Shown here piece by piece: positions 45,630-53,419 of a stretch of DNA of 64,000 nt; position 1 is the stretch's first letter; each line of letters begins with the position of its first letter. The stretch spans positions 1,240,001 through 1,304,000 of the forward strand of contig CP075528.1 in NCBI GenBank assembly GCA_025808875.1, written 5' to 3'. The position numbers and the translations under genes are program-made. The DNA comes from Enhydrobacter sp. (GTDB lineage Bacteria > Pseudomonadota > Alphaproteobacteria > Reyranellales > Reyranellaceae). Under the pieces are notes generated by a model, which saw only the letters and a list, made by a program, of their open reading frames with translations, made no database searches and had not been told where the DNA came from.

Positions 45630-46448
45630 CTAGAAGCGGTACCCGACCATGCCGAACACCGTGACGCCGGTGTCCGCGACGGTGAAGGGGCTGCCGGCCG
45701 CGTCGTCCATCAATCGGCTGACGCGCGCGTTGGCCGACAGCATCCAGTGCTCGGCGAGCCGGTAGCGCGCGCCGACGCCGAGGCCGACATCCTTGAGGCC
45801 CGCGCCGGCCTGGTGGACCGGATAGCCGGAGGCCGCCGACTGTGCCGGCGTGACGCCGAAATAAGTCTGGGTGTGGCTGGCGTCGGCCCATACCGCGGAG
45901 ACGCGGCCGAGCAGCGACAGCCGGTCGCTGACGCGCCATGGCAGCGCCACGCCCGCATCGACCAGCAGGCCGTCGTTGCCCTGCATCAGGAACTTCGTGA
46001 CCGTGACGCCGAGGATCGCCGGGCCGAGCCGGTAGTTGGCGAAGCCGCGCGCGCCGAGCGCCGCCGGAACGTCGCCCAGTCCGGCAAGCCGCTCGTCGCC
46101 CTGCGCGAACACACTGGACCCCTGGCGCCGCCCGAGGCTGTAGGTCAGGCCGCCGCCGACCTGCAGGCCGCCGAAGCGGCGGTAGGCGTTGAGGCCCGAC
46201 GTGTCGAGCGAGACCGTGTCGCGCCACACGACGCTCACGAACGGCAATGGACTGACGAAGTAGCGATCGCTGCCCTCGAAGGTCGGGCGCAGCGCGGCCC
46301 CCGCGCCCAGCGTCACCGCCCATTCGTCGGCCGCTCCGCGGGTGGCGAAGGGATCGTTGGCCGGCTGCGCCGGCGCCGACGAAACGGCCGTCGCCCACAG
46401 CAGCCACGACAGGCCGACCACGCGAACCACGCCAAACCTGCCACGCAT
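45630..46448 (-). CDS. MipA/OmpV-family outer-membrane protein
   Basis: 272 residues with signal peptide (VGLSWLLWATAVSSAPAQ). WAVTLGAGAALRPTFEGSDR and FVSPLPFVSVVWRDTVSLD match the MipA/OmpV start; alternating strands run to a terminal aromatic in VFGMVGYRF. Likely a beta barrel in the outer membrane; MipA itself scaffolds murein enzymes. A GTG at 46475 would add nine residues. Confidence 0.8.
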   Translation of the reverse strand: MRGRFGVVRVVGLSWLLWATAVSSAPAQPANDPFATRGAADEWAVTLGAGAALRPTFEGSDRYFVSPLPFVSVVWRDTVSLDTSGLNAYRRFGGLQVGGGLTYSLGRRQGSSVFAQGDERLAGLGDVPAALGARGFANYRLGPAILGVTVTKFLMQGNDGLLVDAGVALPWRVSDRLSLLGRVSAVWADASHTQTYFGVTPAQSAASGYPVHQAGAGLKDVGLGVGARYRLAEHWMLSANARVSRLMDDAAGSPFTVADTGVTVFGMVGYRF

Positions 46449-46557
46449 ACCGAACGACCCCGTCGACGAACACACCCAGAGGGCGCGACCGCGGCGCCCG
46501 CCGTCTCTCTACGCATCGTCGGCCCGGCTGGATCACGCGCGCGGATCGGTCGTGGGG

Positions 46558-46752
46558 CTACCGTTCGCCCGACTTGCGGCGCGGCACCTTCTTGCCCTTG
46601 CGGCGCGCCTCGCTCAGCCCGATGGCGATCGCCTGCTTGCGGCTCTTCACCGTTCCGCCCTTGCCGCCCTTGCCGCTCTTCAGCGTGCCCTTCCGGCGTC
46701 GGCGCATCGCGCGCTTCACGTCGCTGGCGGCACTCTTCGAATATCTCGCCAT
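46558..46752 (-). CDS. DUF6496-family basic protein, 64 aa
   Basis: MARYSKSAASDVKRAMRRRR, GKGGKGGTVKSRKQAIAIGL and SEARRKGKKVPRRKS match small Lys/Arg-rich DUF6496 proteins, which may bind nucleic acid. Start chosen at the ATG before ARYSK. Confidence 0.72.
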   Translation of the reverse strand: MARYSKSAASDVKRAMRRRRKGTLKSGKGGKGGTVKSRKQAIAIGLSEARRKGKKVPRRKSGER

Positions 46753-46870
46753 CGCGCACTCCCGCGCTGGTCGGTGCGCGGTGGAACGCGCGGACCGCGG
46801 GCGCGGTTGCGTTCGCCGCCACGGAACGCCCGCCACGGAACGCCGGCCGCCGCCGCGCATTTTCTCCGGC

Positions 46871-47464
46871 ATGGCGCCTCTCGGGCTGGACGGCTCGGCC
46901 TTTCACGTCGCGGTCGACATGCAACGGCTCTTCGCCGAGCCGACCGACTGGCACGTGCCGTGGCTTCCCAAGGTGCTGCCGCAGGTGACGGCGATCGCCG
47001 AGTGCCGGCCCGAGCGCACGGTGTTCACGCGCTTCGTGCCGCCGCCCACGCCCGAGCAGGCGGTCGGCGCCTGGAAGGACTACTACCGGCGCTGGCGCGG
47101 GATGGCGCGCGACCGGCTCGATCCGGCGCTACTCGAGCTGGTGGAGCCGCTGCGCCGGCTCGTTCCGCCGGCCCACCTCGTCGACAAGAGCGGATACTCC
47201 GCCTTCTCCAACCCGCGTCTCGCGCCCGCCCTGCGCCGCCGCGGCGCGACCACGCTCATCGTCTCCGGCGGCGAAACCGACGTCTGCGTGATGGCCACGA
47301 TCATGGGCGCGCTCGACCACGGCTTTCGCGTCGTCCTGCCGACCGACGCGCTGTGCAGCAGCGTCGACCGTACGCACGACGCCTTGCTCGAGGTCTATCG
47401 CAGCCGCTTCGGCCAACAGCTCGCCACCACCACGGCCGAGCGGATCTGCGCGCGGTGGACGTGA
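46871..47464 (+). CDS. Isochorismatase-family cysteine hydrolase
   Basis: 197 residues. The catalytic triad of the family is visible: Asp16 (FHVAVDMQRLF), Lys106 (LVDKSGYSAF) and Cys139 (GGETDVCVMATIM), followed by the usual GFRVVLPTDALCSS. Members hydrolyse isochorismate, nicotinamide or related amides; the substrate cannot be chosen here. Start at the ATG before APLGLDG. It is convergent with the YgaP-like gene. Confidence 0.85.
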   Translation: MAPLGLDGSAFHVAVDMQRLFAEPTDWHVPWLPKVLPQVTAIAECRPERTVFTRFVPPPTPEQAVGAWKDYYRRWRGMARDRLDPALLELVEPLRRLVPPAHLVDKSGYSAFSNPRLAPALRRRGATTLIVSGGETDVCVMATIMGALDHGFRVVLPTDALCSSVDRTHDALLEVYRSRFGQQLATTTAERICARWT

Positions 47465-47474
47465 TCCCGATCGG

Positions 47475-47912
47475 TCACAGGGCGGCGGCCGCCAGCGCGC
47501 GCGAGGGGTCCTCGCCTGCGTCGTCGAAGTCGCCGCGCAGCGCCTTGAGTGCGATGCGCTCCAGCTCGATCTCCCGCGCGGTGCGGACTCCCCAGCGGCG
47601 AAACAGCGGCACCGGCGGGCACCAGCCCTGGACGGCGTGCTGGAACAGGAACGCGCCGACCAGCGCCGACAGGCCGAGCCAGCGGCGATCGACCCCGGTG
47701 CCGAGGGCCACCCCGAGGAAGCCGAACAGGCCGGCATTGGCTTCGAGCAGGCGCTCGATGTCCCATTCCCGGTCGAGCTCGCGCAGCCGCCGGTCGATGC
47801 GGTCGCGATGGCGCGCGTGGTGCAGCACGCTTCGCGCCGTGCGCGCCAGGATGGCCTCGTTGAGGTGCTCCGCCGTGTTGTCGGGCACACGCTCGATCGT
47901 GTTCGACGGCAT
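47475..47912 (-). CDS. YgaP/DUF2892-like membrane protein
   Basis: 145 residues. C-terminal half has the two-helix DUF2892 pattern: LFGFLGVALGTGVDRRWLGL and LVGAFLFQHAVQGWCPPVPL, ending near FRRWGVRTAREI. N-terminal 60 residues are charged helix. No rhodanese domain. Its start faces prophage 2. Confidence 0.72.
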   Translation of the reverse strand: MPSNTIERVPDNTAEHLNEAILARTARSVLHHARHRDRIDRRLRELDREWDIERLLEANAGLFGFLGVALGTGVDRRWLGLSALVGAFLFQHAVQGWCPPVPLFRRWGVRTAREIELERIALKALRGDFDDAGEDPSRALAAAAL

Positions 47913-48038
47913 CGATGCCTCCTGCTGCTCACGTGTCTGCCCCCGACAACGCCGGGGCGGGCCGTGGGATGCGACGGCGCCGGCGTCGCGGCGGCGCTAC
48001 GGCAGCCTGGCGCCGGGTCGCGGTCGGCGGCGGGTTCT

Positions 48039-48815
48039 TCAGGAACTTGACGGCGGCGGCGCGTCCGGCGCGGGACGCGCCGAGGCCGGGGTCGCCGCCG
48101 GCGCGGCCTCGCGCTCCTGCTGCTGCTCCTTCATCACCCCGCGCGCCGCCTCGCGCACGCGCTCGGCGCGCTCGGGCGTGGCCTCGGCGAAGAAGCGATC
48201 GCCGATCTCGCCATAGCGGGTCTCGTCGTCGAGATCGGGCTTCGCCTCCTCCTCGAGTCGCTCCAGCTTTTCCGACGAGGCCTCGCCGTCGGCGGTGCGG
48301 TTCAGCGCGTCGGAGAACGCCTCGTTCTTCTTCTGCGCCTTGGCCGCCTTCTTCACCCGCCGCTCGAGGTCGCGCGTCTCGATGCTGCGCCGCCTCAGCT
48401 CGAGCAGCCCGAACACGCGCTCGGCATCGCCCACCGCCAGCCGGCCATCGGCCAGCGCCTCCAGCACCCGCTGCTGCGCCTCGTCGACGCCGGCCGCCGT
48501 CCTGGTCGACGGCAGGTCGAGCTCGACGACCGCCCCGCGCGGCTGGCCGCAGACCTGCCGGATCAGGAATCGCGCCGCCGTCTCGCTGCCCTCTTCGAGC
48601 GCGGTGTTCAGGATCTCTATCGCCCTGTCGATCATGCCCTGATTGACGAAGCGGCGAATGATGGTCGGCAGGCCGAGGCTGCCCCGCGGCCGGCCGGGTC
48701 CGCGCTTTTCCGTCGTCTCGGCTCGGGGCGTCTCGGCTCGGGGCGTCTCGGTCTTCGTCGTCCCGTTCTCCGGCATCTCCGCGTCCGCGGTGCCGGCCGA
48801 TATCGTCTTGCTCAT
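48039..48815 (-). CDS. Small terminase candidate of prophage 2 (GPGRPRG protein)
   Basis: 258 residues from ATG 48815 (AAAGGA upstream). Acidic start, the AT-hook-like motif KRGPGRPRGSLGLPTIIRRF, a helical region (DRAIEILNTALEEGSETAAR), and a long charged coiled coil. Divergent from the terminase ATPase, mirroring the pair at 18168/19246 in prophage 1, where the other protein has GGPGRPKG. DNA-binding recognition subunit is the favoured role. Confidence 0.55.
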   Translation of the reverse strand: MSKTISAGTADAEMPENGTTKTETPRAETPRAETTEKRGPGRPRGSLGLPTIIRRFVNQGMIDRAIEILNTALEEGSETAARFLIRQVCGQPRGAVVELDLPSTRTAAGVDEAQQRVLEALADGRLAVGDAERVFGLLELRRRSIETRDLERRVKKAAKAQKKNEAFSDALNRTADGEASSEKLERLEEEAKPDLDDETRYGEIGDRFFAEATPERAERVREAARGVMKEQQQEREAAPAATPASARPAPDAPPPSSS

Positions 48816-48950
48816 CGTCGTCCTTTCTCTCACGAACGCTACGCGTGAGGACCCGCGATATGGCGGGCGACGGGGGCGTTGCCCAGAGGTCGGGGCGAAT
48901 CTGACTCTCCCCGGATGCATTTGACTCTCCGCGCGGCGGCGATTCGGGGG

Positions 48951-49005
48951 GGTCGAACGAGGTTCGGATGCCGATGGCACAAGGCACCGTCGCTATCCGT
49001 CGACC
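48951..49005 (+). promoter_or_regulatory. Prophage 2 element copy d (GGTCGA-N43-TCGACC)
   Basis: GGTCGA (48951-48956), exactly 43 bp, TCGACC (49000-49005), then CGAATAGG. A preceding GACTCTC is shared with copy e. It lies in the 303-bp gap between the divergent small-terminase and ATPase genes, where prophage 1 has copy b. The remainder of that gap holds a possible 25-aa ORF. Confidence 0.72.
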
Positions 49006-49044
49006 CGAATAGGTGTTTTGGCGCGGCGCGCCTATGGTGAGGCC

Positions 49045-49122
49045 ATGAGCGACATCGACCGTCACCGCCGCTGGCCCGCGGCGAATTTTTTCCTGTTTTT
49101 TAATTCGGCGAGGCGCCGGTGA
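49045..49122 (+). CDS. Possible 25-aa leader ORF before the terminase
   Basis: MSDIDRHRRWPAANFFLFFN then a basic end; GTGAGG lies upstream. Its TGA overlaps the ATG at 49122 (TGATG), the second start candidate of the ATPase gene. It may be a coupling leader or accidental. Confidence 0.3.
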   Translation: MSDIDRHRRWPAANFFLFFNSARRR

Positions 49123-49886
49123 TGCTGGAGTTCCCCGACATGGTTCGCCCGATGCCGGCGCTCGTCGCCCGGTTGGCGTCGGGCGGCGCGCCGCGTCGGT
49201 CGTTCCCGACGAGCGGCCGGCTGGCCTATTTCTATCCCGACACCGGGCCGCTCAGGCGCGAGCTCTACGTCAAGCACCTGGAATTCTTCAGGAACGGCGC
49301 GCAGCACCGCGAGCGCCTGATGATGGCCGCCAACCGCATCGGCAAGACCGAGGGCATCGGCGGCTACGAGACCACCTTGCACCTCACCGGCCTCTATCCG
49401 CACTGGTGGGAAGGCCATCGCTTCGACCGGCCGATCCGCGCCTGGGCCGTCGGCCGCACCGCCGCCACCACCCGCGACATCATCCAGGCCAAGCTGTGCG
49501 GGCCCGTGGCCTTCGAAGGCGGCCGAAAGACGGTGGCCGGCAGCGGCCTCATCCCGGCCGACACGATCGGCGCCGTCTCCTGGCAGCGCGGCGTCGCCGA
49601 CGCCGTCGACATCCTGCAGGTGCGCCACGCGTCGGGCGGCTTGTCGACGCTCGGCTTCAAGTCGTTCGAGCAGGGCCGCGGCGCCTTCGAGGGCACCGAG
49701 CGCGAGCTGATCTGGCTCGACGAGGAGCCGCCGATGGCGGTCTACGTCGAATGCCTGATCCGCACCATGACGGTCGACGGCATCGTCATGCTGACCTTCA
49801 CGCCGCTGCAGGGCATGACCGAACTCGTCCGCGCCTTCCTCGACGCCGAGCGACGAAGGCAGGCCGGAGAAGGGGACGATGGATGA
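49119..49886 (+). CDS. Terminase large subunit, ATPase part (prophage 2)
   Basis: 255 residues (GTG 49119; an ATG follows at 49122). Walker A LMMAANRIGKTEGIGGYET, Walker B RELIWLDEEPPMAVY, coupling motif GIVMLTFTPLQGM. Ends at the same point as the prophage 1 ATPase. Overlaps the nuclease gene by ATGA. Intact and closely similar in sequence to the prophage 1 protein. Confidence 0.9.
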   Translation: MMLEFPDMVRPMPALVARLASGGAPRRSFPTSGRLAYFYPDTGPLRRELYVKHLEFFRNGAQHRERLMMAANRIGKTEGIGGYETTLHLTGLYPHWWEGHRFDRPIRAWAVGRTAATTRDIIQAKLCGPVAFEGGRKTVAGSGLIPADTIGAVSWQRGVADAVDILQVRHASGGLSTLGFKSFEQGRGAFEGTERELIWLDEEPPMAVYVECLIRTMTVDGIVMLTFTPLQGMTELVRAFLDAERRRQAGEGDDG

Positions 49887-50617
49887 CCAAGAGCGCGACC
49901 GGCGCGACGTGGGACGACGCGCTGCACCTGTCACCGAAGGAGCGGGAGGTGCTGTGGGCCGAGGTGCCGCCGCACCAGCGCGACGCGCGCGCGAGGGGCG
50001 TGCCGCAGCTCGGCTCGGGCGCGATCTATCCGATCGCGGAGAACGACATCGTCGTGGAGCCGTTCGAGCTGCCGCGCTGGTGGCCGCGCGCCTACGGGCT
50101 CGACGTCGGCTGGAACCGCACCGCCGCGGTGTGGGGCGCGCACGACCGCGATTCCGACTGCCTCTATCTCTATTCGGAGCACTCGCGCGGCCATGCCGAG
50201 CCGGCCGCGCACGCCGCCGCCGTCCGCTCGCGCGGCGCCTGGATGACGGGTGCCATCGATCCGGCCTCGCGCGGCCGCAACCAGAGCGACGGGCTCCAGC
50301 TGCTGCAGCGATACGTCGAACTCGGGCTGTCGCTGGTGCCGGCGGCCAACGGTGTCGATGCCGGCCTGCTCGCGGTGTGGGACCGCCTCGCCACCGGCCG
50401 GCTCAAGGTCTTCGCCTCGCTGCGGCACTGGCTCGACGAGTTCCGGCTCTACCGCCGCGACGAGAAGGGCACGGTCGTTAAGGTCGACGATCATCTGATG
50501 GATGCGACGCGCTATCTCGTCGTCACCGGCCTCGACGTCGCCGCCGTCGACCGCCACGCCTTCGGCCGCCGCGCCGCGCCCTACCGGGTCGAGGTCGACT
50601 ACAACCCGCTGGCCTGA
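49883..50617 (+). CDS. Terminase large subunit, nuclease part (prophage 2)
   Basis: 244 residues from the ATG overlapping the ATPase stop. RAYGLDVGWNRTAAVWGAHD, TGAIDPASRG and KVDDHLMDATRYLV supply the three acidic positions of the nuclease. TWDDALHLSPKEREVLWAEV begins the shared part, as in prophage 1. The overlap is in the -1 direction, whereas in prophage 1 the nuclease is in +1, so a programmed frameshift is not the common explanation. Confidence 0.9.
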   Translation: MTKSATGATWDDALHLSPKEREVLWAEVPPHQRDARARGVPQLGSGAIYPIAENDIVVEPFELPRWWPRAYGLDVGWNRTAAVWGAHDRDSDCLYLYSEHSRGHAEPAAHAAAVRSRGAWMTGAIDPASRGRNQSDGLQLLQRYVELGLSLVPAANGVDAGLLAVWDRLATGRLKVFASLRHWLDEFRLYRRDEKGTVVKVDDHLMDATRYLVVTGLDVAAVDRHAFGRRAAPYRVEVDYNPLA

Positions 50618-50717
50618 CGGGGATTTTCCGTCTCCCGTCGGTTCCGAACGGAGCCAAAGGCGTGTTCGCGGGAGAGTCAGATTCGCCTTTTTCGACTCTC
50701 ATGGCCCCGAATCGGGG

Positions 50718-50772
50718 GGTCGAACGCGGCTCCGATGCAGGCACCATCGGCATCGGACGGAATCCATCGACC
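50718..50772 (+). promoter_or_regulatory. Prophage 2 element copy e (GGTCGA-N43-TCGACC)
   Basis: GGTCGA (50718-50723), 43 bp, TCGACCCGAATAGG (50767 onward). Preceded by GACTCTC at 50694-50700. Located in the 287-bp gap before the 188-aa gene, which is the counterpart of the gene after prophage 1 copy c. The leader motif CAGGTCGCGTAGCGTA follows at 50824. Confidence 0.72.
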
Positions 50773-50904
50773 CGAATAGGCGTTTCGCCGCGACGCGCGT
50801 ATGAGTCGGCCCGCGCCGTTCACCAGGTCGCGTAGCGTAGGACCGCATCGAGCCCGCTCCCGCGCGACGTGCCTCTCCATCCCCGGCGCGACGAGGAGCG
50901 ACAC

Positions 50905-51471
50905 ATGGACTATCCGATTCACGACAGGGCGCCCGACGTGGCGCAGGCCATCGTGCCGATGACGCTGGACGCGAGCGGCCGCGCCGTGCCGCAGAGCGCC
51001 GCCAACCCACAGCCCGTCGCCGGCATCGGCGCCGTGCTCGAGGCGACGCTCGCGCTCGACACCAACATCTACGCCGACGGCGACGTGCTCTCCGACACGG
51101 TGGAGATCGCCGGCGCCTTCCGGGTGGCGGGCGGCACGCTCGACATCGTCGGCGCCATCGTCCACGACGAGGACGATCAGGGCGCGGCGCTCGACCTGAT
51201 CCTGCTCGACGCCAACCAGAGCCTCGGCACCAGGAACGCGGCGCCCGACATCAGCGACGCCAACGGCCGCAAGATCGTGGCGCGCATCCCGGTCGGCGCC
51301 GGCGACTTCTACGATTTCGGGGCGTTCAAGCGGGCCGAGGTCGCGGTGTTCCCCAAGAAGGTCAAGGCCGGCGCGGAAAGCACCAGCCTGTTCCTGTCGG
51401 CCATCAGCCGCGGCACCGGGACCTACACGGCGTCCGGCGTGCGGGTGCGGCTGATGGTGGCCAAGGACTGA
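50905..51471 (+). CDS. Phage structural protein upstream of the fibre, 188 aa (prophage 2)
   Basis: MDYPIHDRAPDVAQAIVPMT matches the start of the protein at 27494. The body is beta-rich (VEIAGAFRVAGGTLDIVGAI; DFGAFKRAEVAVFPKKVKAG). GAGGAG precedes the chosen ATG. Likely a fibre-associated virion protein; function unknown. Confidence 0.72.
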   Translation: MDYPIHDRAPDVAQAIVPMTLDASGRAVPQSAANPQPVAGIGAVLEATLALDTNIYADGDVLSDTVEIAGAFRVAGGTLDIVGAIVHDEDDQGAALDLILLDANQSLGTRNAAPDISDANGRKIVARIPVGAGDFYDFGAFKRAEVAVFPKKVKAGAESTSLFLSAISRGTGTYTASGVRVRLMVAKD

Positions 51472-51495
51472 CGGCGGGCAGGGGAGGGACGGGCC

Positions 51496-52449
51496 ATGCT
51501 GGCGATCGAGCGCGCGCGACGCTACGGCTTCGCGCCCGTGGTCTACGATTTCCGCAACGGCGGGCTGCCCGCCGGCGCGACGCTCGCCCGCGCCAGCGCC
51601 GGCACGCGGATCAATTCGGCGGGGCTGCTCGTCAGCGAGACCACCGACGTGCCGCGCTTCACCCACGATCCGGCGACCTTGGCGCTGCAGGGGCTGCTGG
51701 TGGAGCCGAGCGACACGAATGCCATGACGCAGTCGGAAGACCTGTCTGCGGCCGGCTGGTCGTCGGGCGGCCCGCCGACGCTGGTGCGTGCCGCCAACGC
51801 CCACGACGCACCGGACGGCGCGACGACGGCGTCGAGTCTGACCGAGGACTCGATCAGTGGAGCCAAGTTCGTCAGCCGGGCCGTCGCGGTCGCCGACGGC
51901 AGCGTCTATCCCTTCTCGGTCTTTGCGAAGAACATCGCCGGCGACCGTTGGGTGCAGCTCACGCTCAATCAGACCTTCGGGTTCAACTTCCAGCCCTCCA
52001 CCGGCACGCAGGGATCGAATGTCGGTTCCGGCACCCTCACGGGAGTCCAGATCGTTCCGTTCCCGAATGGTTGGTATCGGATCGGCGGTGTGTTCACGTC
52101 GGCGGTCACGAGTGGCAGCTTCGGTCAGCGCACCTGGACACTGGCCGGCGACGTTGGCATCGGCACTCCATACTCCGGCGACGGCGCGGAGCATGTCACC
52201 TTGTGGGGCTTCCATTTCGGCAGCGCCGGCAATCCCATCACCTCGTACATCGCGTGCAATGCCGCCAGCGCCGTCACCCGCGCGGCCGACGTGCTGACGC
52301 TGGCGGTGCCGAACGGCACCTACACGGCCAACATCGAACGGCTGTCCGGCGTGACTACCTTGTTCGAACAGATTGTCAGCGCCGGCGCCTACACCGTGCC
52401 AACGGACGCCTCGCCGATCAGGCGGGTAGTGTTGTGGAGGACGCCGTAG
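51496..52449 (+). CDS. Phage head-spike/fibre protein (prophage 2)
   Basis: 317 residues. PVVYDFRNGGLPAGATLARA, the repeat-like VPRFTHDPATLALQGLLVEP and NAMTQSEDLSAAGWSSG are the usual start of phage head-spike fibre domains. Then a galactose-binding-like domain (FNFQPSTGTQGSNVGSG, WYRIGGVFTS). Shorter than the 422-aa prophage 1 fibre and with a different C-terminus, as expected if receptor specificity changed. Confidence 0.78.
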   Translation: MLAIERARRYGFAPVVYDFRNGGLPAGATLARASAGTRINSAGLLVSETTDVPRFTHDPATLALQGLLVEPSDTNAMTQSEDLSAAGWSSGGPPTLVRAANAHDAPDGATTASSLTEDSISGAKFVSRAVAVADGSVYPFSVFAKNIAGDRWVQLTLNQTFGFNFQPSTGTQGSNVGSGTLTGVQIVPFPNGWYRIGGVFTSAVTSGSFGQRTWTLAGDVGIGTPYSGDGAEHVTLWGFHFGSAGNPITSYIACNAASAVTRAADVLTLAVPNGTYTANIERLSGVTTLFEQIVSAGAYTVPTDASPIRRVVLWRTP

Positions 52450-52492
52450 TGCAGCGAACCATCGAGTGTGTGCCGCAGCTTGAGTCTTCGCC

Positions 52493-52837
52493 ATGATCGA
52501 CAAGTCGGACCTGCGCACGGCTTGGGACGTCGTCTCGCCGTTCGTGCCGCCGGCGCTCGGCGCGCTGCTCGGCCTGCGCTACGCGACGCATCGTTCGCCG
52601 CGCGACCGGATGGTGTCGTGGCTGCTGGCGGTCGGGGCGGGGCTCTATCTCGGCGGCGCGGTGGGTGAGTTTTACGGCCTCGGGCCGAGGGTCACCGGCG
52701 GGGTCATGTTCCTGATCGCCATGCTGGCGATGGAGCTGTTCGCCGTCCTGGTGGCGGCGCTGCGCCAGCTCGCGGCCGATCCCGCCGGGGCGTTCCGGCG
52801 CTGGCTCGATGCCTGGCTGGGGAGGGGGGAGCAATGA
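52493..52837 (+). CDS. Putative holin (prophage 2)
   Basis: 114 residues with three hydrophobic segments: PFVPPALGALLGLRYA, MVSWLLAVGAGLYLGGAV, VTGGVMFLIAMLAMELFAVL, and a charged tail. Starts the lysis cassette before Rz/Rz1. Three segments fit a class I holin. The gene replaces, rather than resembles, the single-segment protein at 29898 in prophage 1. Confidence 0.7.
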   Translation: MIDKSDLRTAWDVVSPFVPPALGALLGLRYATHRSPRDRMVSWLLAVGAGLYLGGAVGEFYGLGPRVTGGVMFLIAMLAMELFAVLVAALRQLAADPAGAFRRWLDAWLGRGEQ

Positions 52838-52929
52838 CGATGGCGGATCTCCTGATTGCGCTGCTGGCCGCGCTGGTGCTCGGCCTGCGCGAATGGCTGC
52901 ATCGCCGGCCCGGGCGGCGGCGGCCATGA
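52834..52929 (+). CDS. 31-aa membrane microprotein between holin and Rz
   Basis: MTMADLLIALLAALVLGLRE then an Arg-rich end (HRRPGRRR). Coupled by ATGA on both sides: its ATG overlaps the holin stop and its TGA overlaps the Rz start. One membrane helix with a positive cytoplasmic tail. It could be an antiholin or second holin component; no homolog is visible in prophage 1. Confidence 0.6.
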   Translation: MTMADLLIALLAALVLGLREWLHRRPGRRRP

Positions 52930-53258
52930 CGACGACCTTGCTGCGCTTCGGGCCGTGGCTCGGCCTCGCGCTCGCCGCGCTGACGATCTGGGGTCTCGCC
53001 GGCCGGCTGTCGGCGGCCCATACGAAGCTCGCGGCGGTGGAGGCCGTCGTCGAGCAGAAGGAGAGGGACGCCGCGCTGTCGGCCGCGCTGGTGGCGCGCC
53101 AGGCCGAGGCGATGCGCCAGCTCGAGGCCAACGTGACCCATCAGGTACAGGTGATCCATGCCCTTCCACGCACGAACGATTGCGCCCGTTCTCCTGCCAT
53201 GCGCGCTGCTTCTCGCGGCCTGCGGGAGCTTCTCGGTGCCGGTGGACCGTCGCCCTGA
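52926..53258 (+). CDS. Rz-like inner-membrane spanin (prophage 2)
   Basis: 110 residues: anchor PWLGLALAALTIWGLAG, coiled coil VEAVVEQKERDAALSAALVA. Same length and near-same sequence as the prophage 1 Rz, including QLEANV[T/S][H/Q]QVQVIHALPRT. ATG overlaps the microprotein stop. Confidence 0.83.
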   Translation: MTTTLLRFGPWLGLALAALTIWGLAGRLSAAHTKLAAVEAVVEQKERDAALSAALVARQAEAMRQLEANVTHQVQVIHALPRTNDCARSPAMRAASRGLRELLGAGGPSP

Positions 53259-53418
53259 CGCCAGCCTGCTGCTACCCTGCGCCGATCCGGTGCTGGTGGC
53301 CGATCCCGAGACGGCCTCCGACAACGACATCGCCGCCGAGCGGCTGCGAGTGGCCGAGGCCTACCTCGCCTGCAAGCGCCGGCATGCCGACCTGGCGGCG
53401 TTCGTGCGCGGTGGTTGA
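53158..53418 (+). CDS. Rz1-like lipoprotein spanin (prophage 2)
   Basis: 86 residues nested in Rz in the +1 frame. Lipobox LLLAAC/G, mature part ending ERLRVAEAYLACKRRHADLA. Both proteins of the nested pair are conserved between prophages, so both frames appear to be under selection. Confidence 0.85.
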   Translation: MPFHARTIAPVLLPCALLLAACGSFSVPVDRRPDASLLLPCADPVLVADPETASDNDIAAERLRVAEAYLACKRRHADLAAFVRGG

Positions 53419-53419
53419 C

